A stretch of 6,766 nucleotides of DNA from an uncultured Erysipelotrichaceae bacterium (GTDB lineage Bacteria > Bacillota_I > Bacilli_A > Erysipelotrichales > Erysipelotrichaceae), in the NCBI GenBank assembly GCA_937957895.1, contig CALFEZ010000313.1:1-6766 (forward strand). The letters are read 5' to 3'. Shown in pieces: positions 6,578 to 6,766 of the stretch; the first letter of the stretch is position 1; each line of letters opens with the position of its first letter. The notes below the pieces were generated by a model. It was not told the origin of the DNA, ran no database searches, and saw only the letters and a program-made list of their open reading frames with translations. A program made the position numbers and the translations under genes.

Positions 6578-6766
6578 CACGCGATGTTGTGATCGGGATC
6601 GAGATCCATTGTGAACTCAAAACCAATACCAAGATGTTTTCAGGTGCACCCGTGGGGTTTGCGAAAGAACCCAACAGTTGTGTCAATGAGATCGATCTGG
6701 GACATCCCGGAACCCTTCCGGCATTGAACAAACAAGCAGTGAAACTATCGATAATGGCATGTTTTG
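6574..6766 (+). CDS. gatB: Asp-tRNA(Asn)/Glu-tRNA(Gln) amidotransferase subunit B, 5' end only (continues past window)
   Basis: Only the first 64 residues are visible; GatB is normally about 475 residues. GatB activates the side-chain carboxyl of the mischarged aminoacyl-tRNA with ATP and amidates it with ammonia delivered from GatA. The fragment shows the N-terminal GatB signature V-V-I-G-I-E-I-H-C-E-L-K (5-16), with E10 and H12 in the conserved G-x-E-x-H pattern of the kinase-site cradle. It continues with K-M-F-S (20-23), E-P-N-S (32-35) and the I-D-L-G-H-P-G-T-L-P-A-L-N block (40-52), equivalent to the usual D-L-G-x-P-G-x-L-P-x-x-N. The ATG overlaps the gatA stop (ATGA). No frameshift is visible in the part present. 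Domains beyond the first cradle strands cannot be judged. Confidence 0.94.
   Translation, partial: MTRDVVIGIEIHCELKTNTKMFSGAPVGFAKEPNSCVNEIDLGHPGTLPALNKQAVKLSIMACF

Overview
The window looks like a chromosomal housekeeping stretch from a low-to-medium GC Gram-positive bacterium (Bacillota). Shine-Dalgarno sites match AGAAAGGAGGTG closely, and the gene order pcrA-ligA-camS-gatC-gatA-gatB is a Firmicutes arrangement. TGA ends pcrA, gatC and gatA while tryptophan is TGG throughout, so this is the standard code and not the Mycoplasma/Spiroplasma code. GatA nevertheless carries Mollicutes-like signatures (D-T-G-D-S-V-R-K-P at the nucleophile, P-A-S-S-S-I-A-P later). Together these point to an Erysipelotrichia-like lineage or a standard-code relative of the Mollicutes. 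This placement is an inference of moderate confidence.

All genes are on the + strand and there is essentially no non-coding DNA. Positions 1-1835 hold the 3' part of pcrA (UvrD/PcrA helicase; the N-terminal ATP-binding Walker A region lies upstream of the window). Positions 1832-3826 are ligA, a complete NAD+-dependent DNA ligase. Positions 3816-4898 are a CamS/YerH-family lipoprotein that starts at a TTG inside the end of ligA. Positions 4911-5204, 5201-6577 and 6574-6766 are gatC, gatA and the 5' end of gatB, the three subunits of the tRNA-dependent amidotransferase.

Four of the five gene junctions overlap: three are ATGA stop/start overlaps and one is an 11-nt overlap. The only gap, camS-gatC, is 12 nt. 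No promoter, terminator, RNA gene, repeat array or mobile element could be supported, so the window reads as the interior of one translationally coupled operon whose promoter and terminator both lie outside. PcrA and LigA act in DNA repair and replication, CamS is a surface lipoprotein of unclear role, and GatCAB makes Gln-tRNA(Gln) (and/or Asn-tRNA(Asn)) by amidating mischarged tRNA. The grouping is a conserved chromosomal neighbourhood and not evidence of a common pathway.

I found no new defence, mobile or biosynthetic system. The most unusual signals are a strong excess of the tetranucleotide GATC across all genes, supported by context-dependent codon choice, and a divergent GatA active site with a short N terminus.
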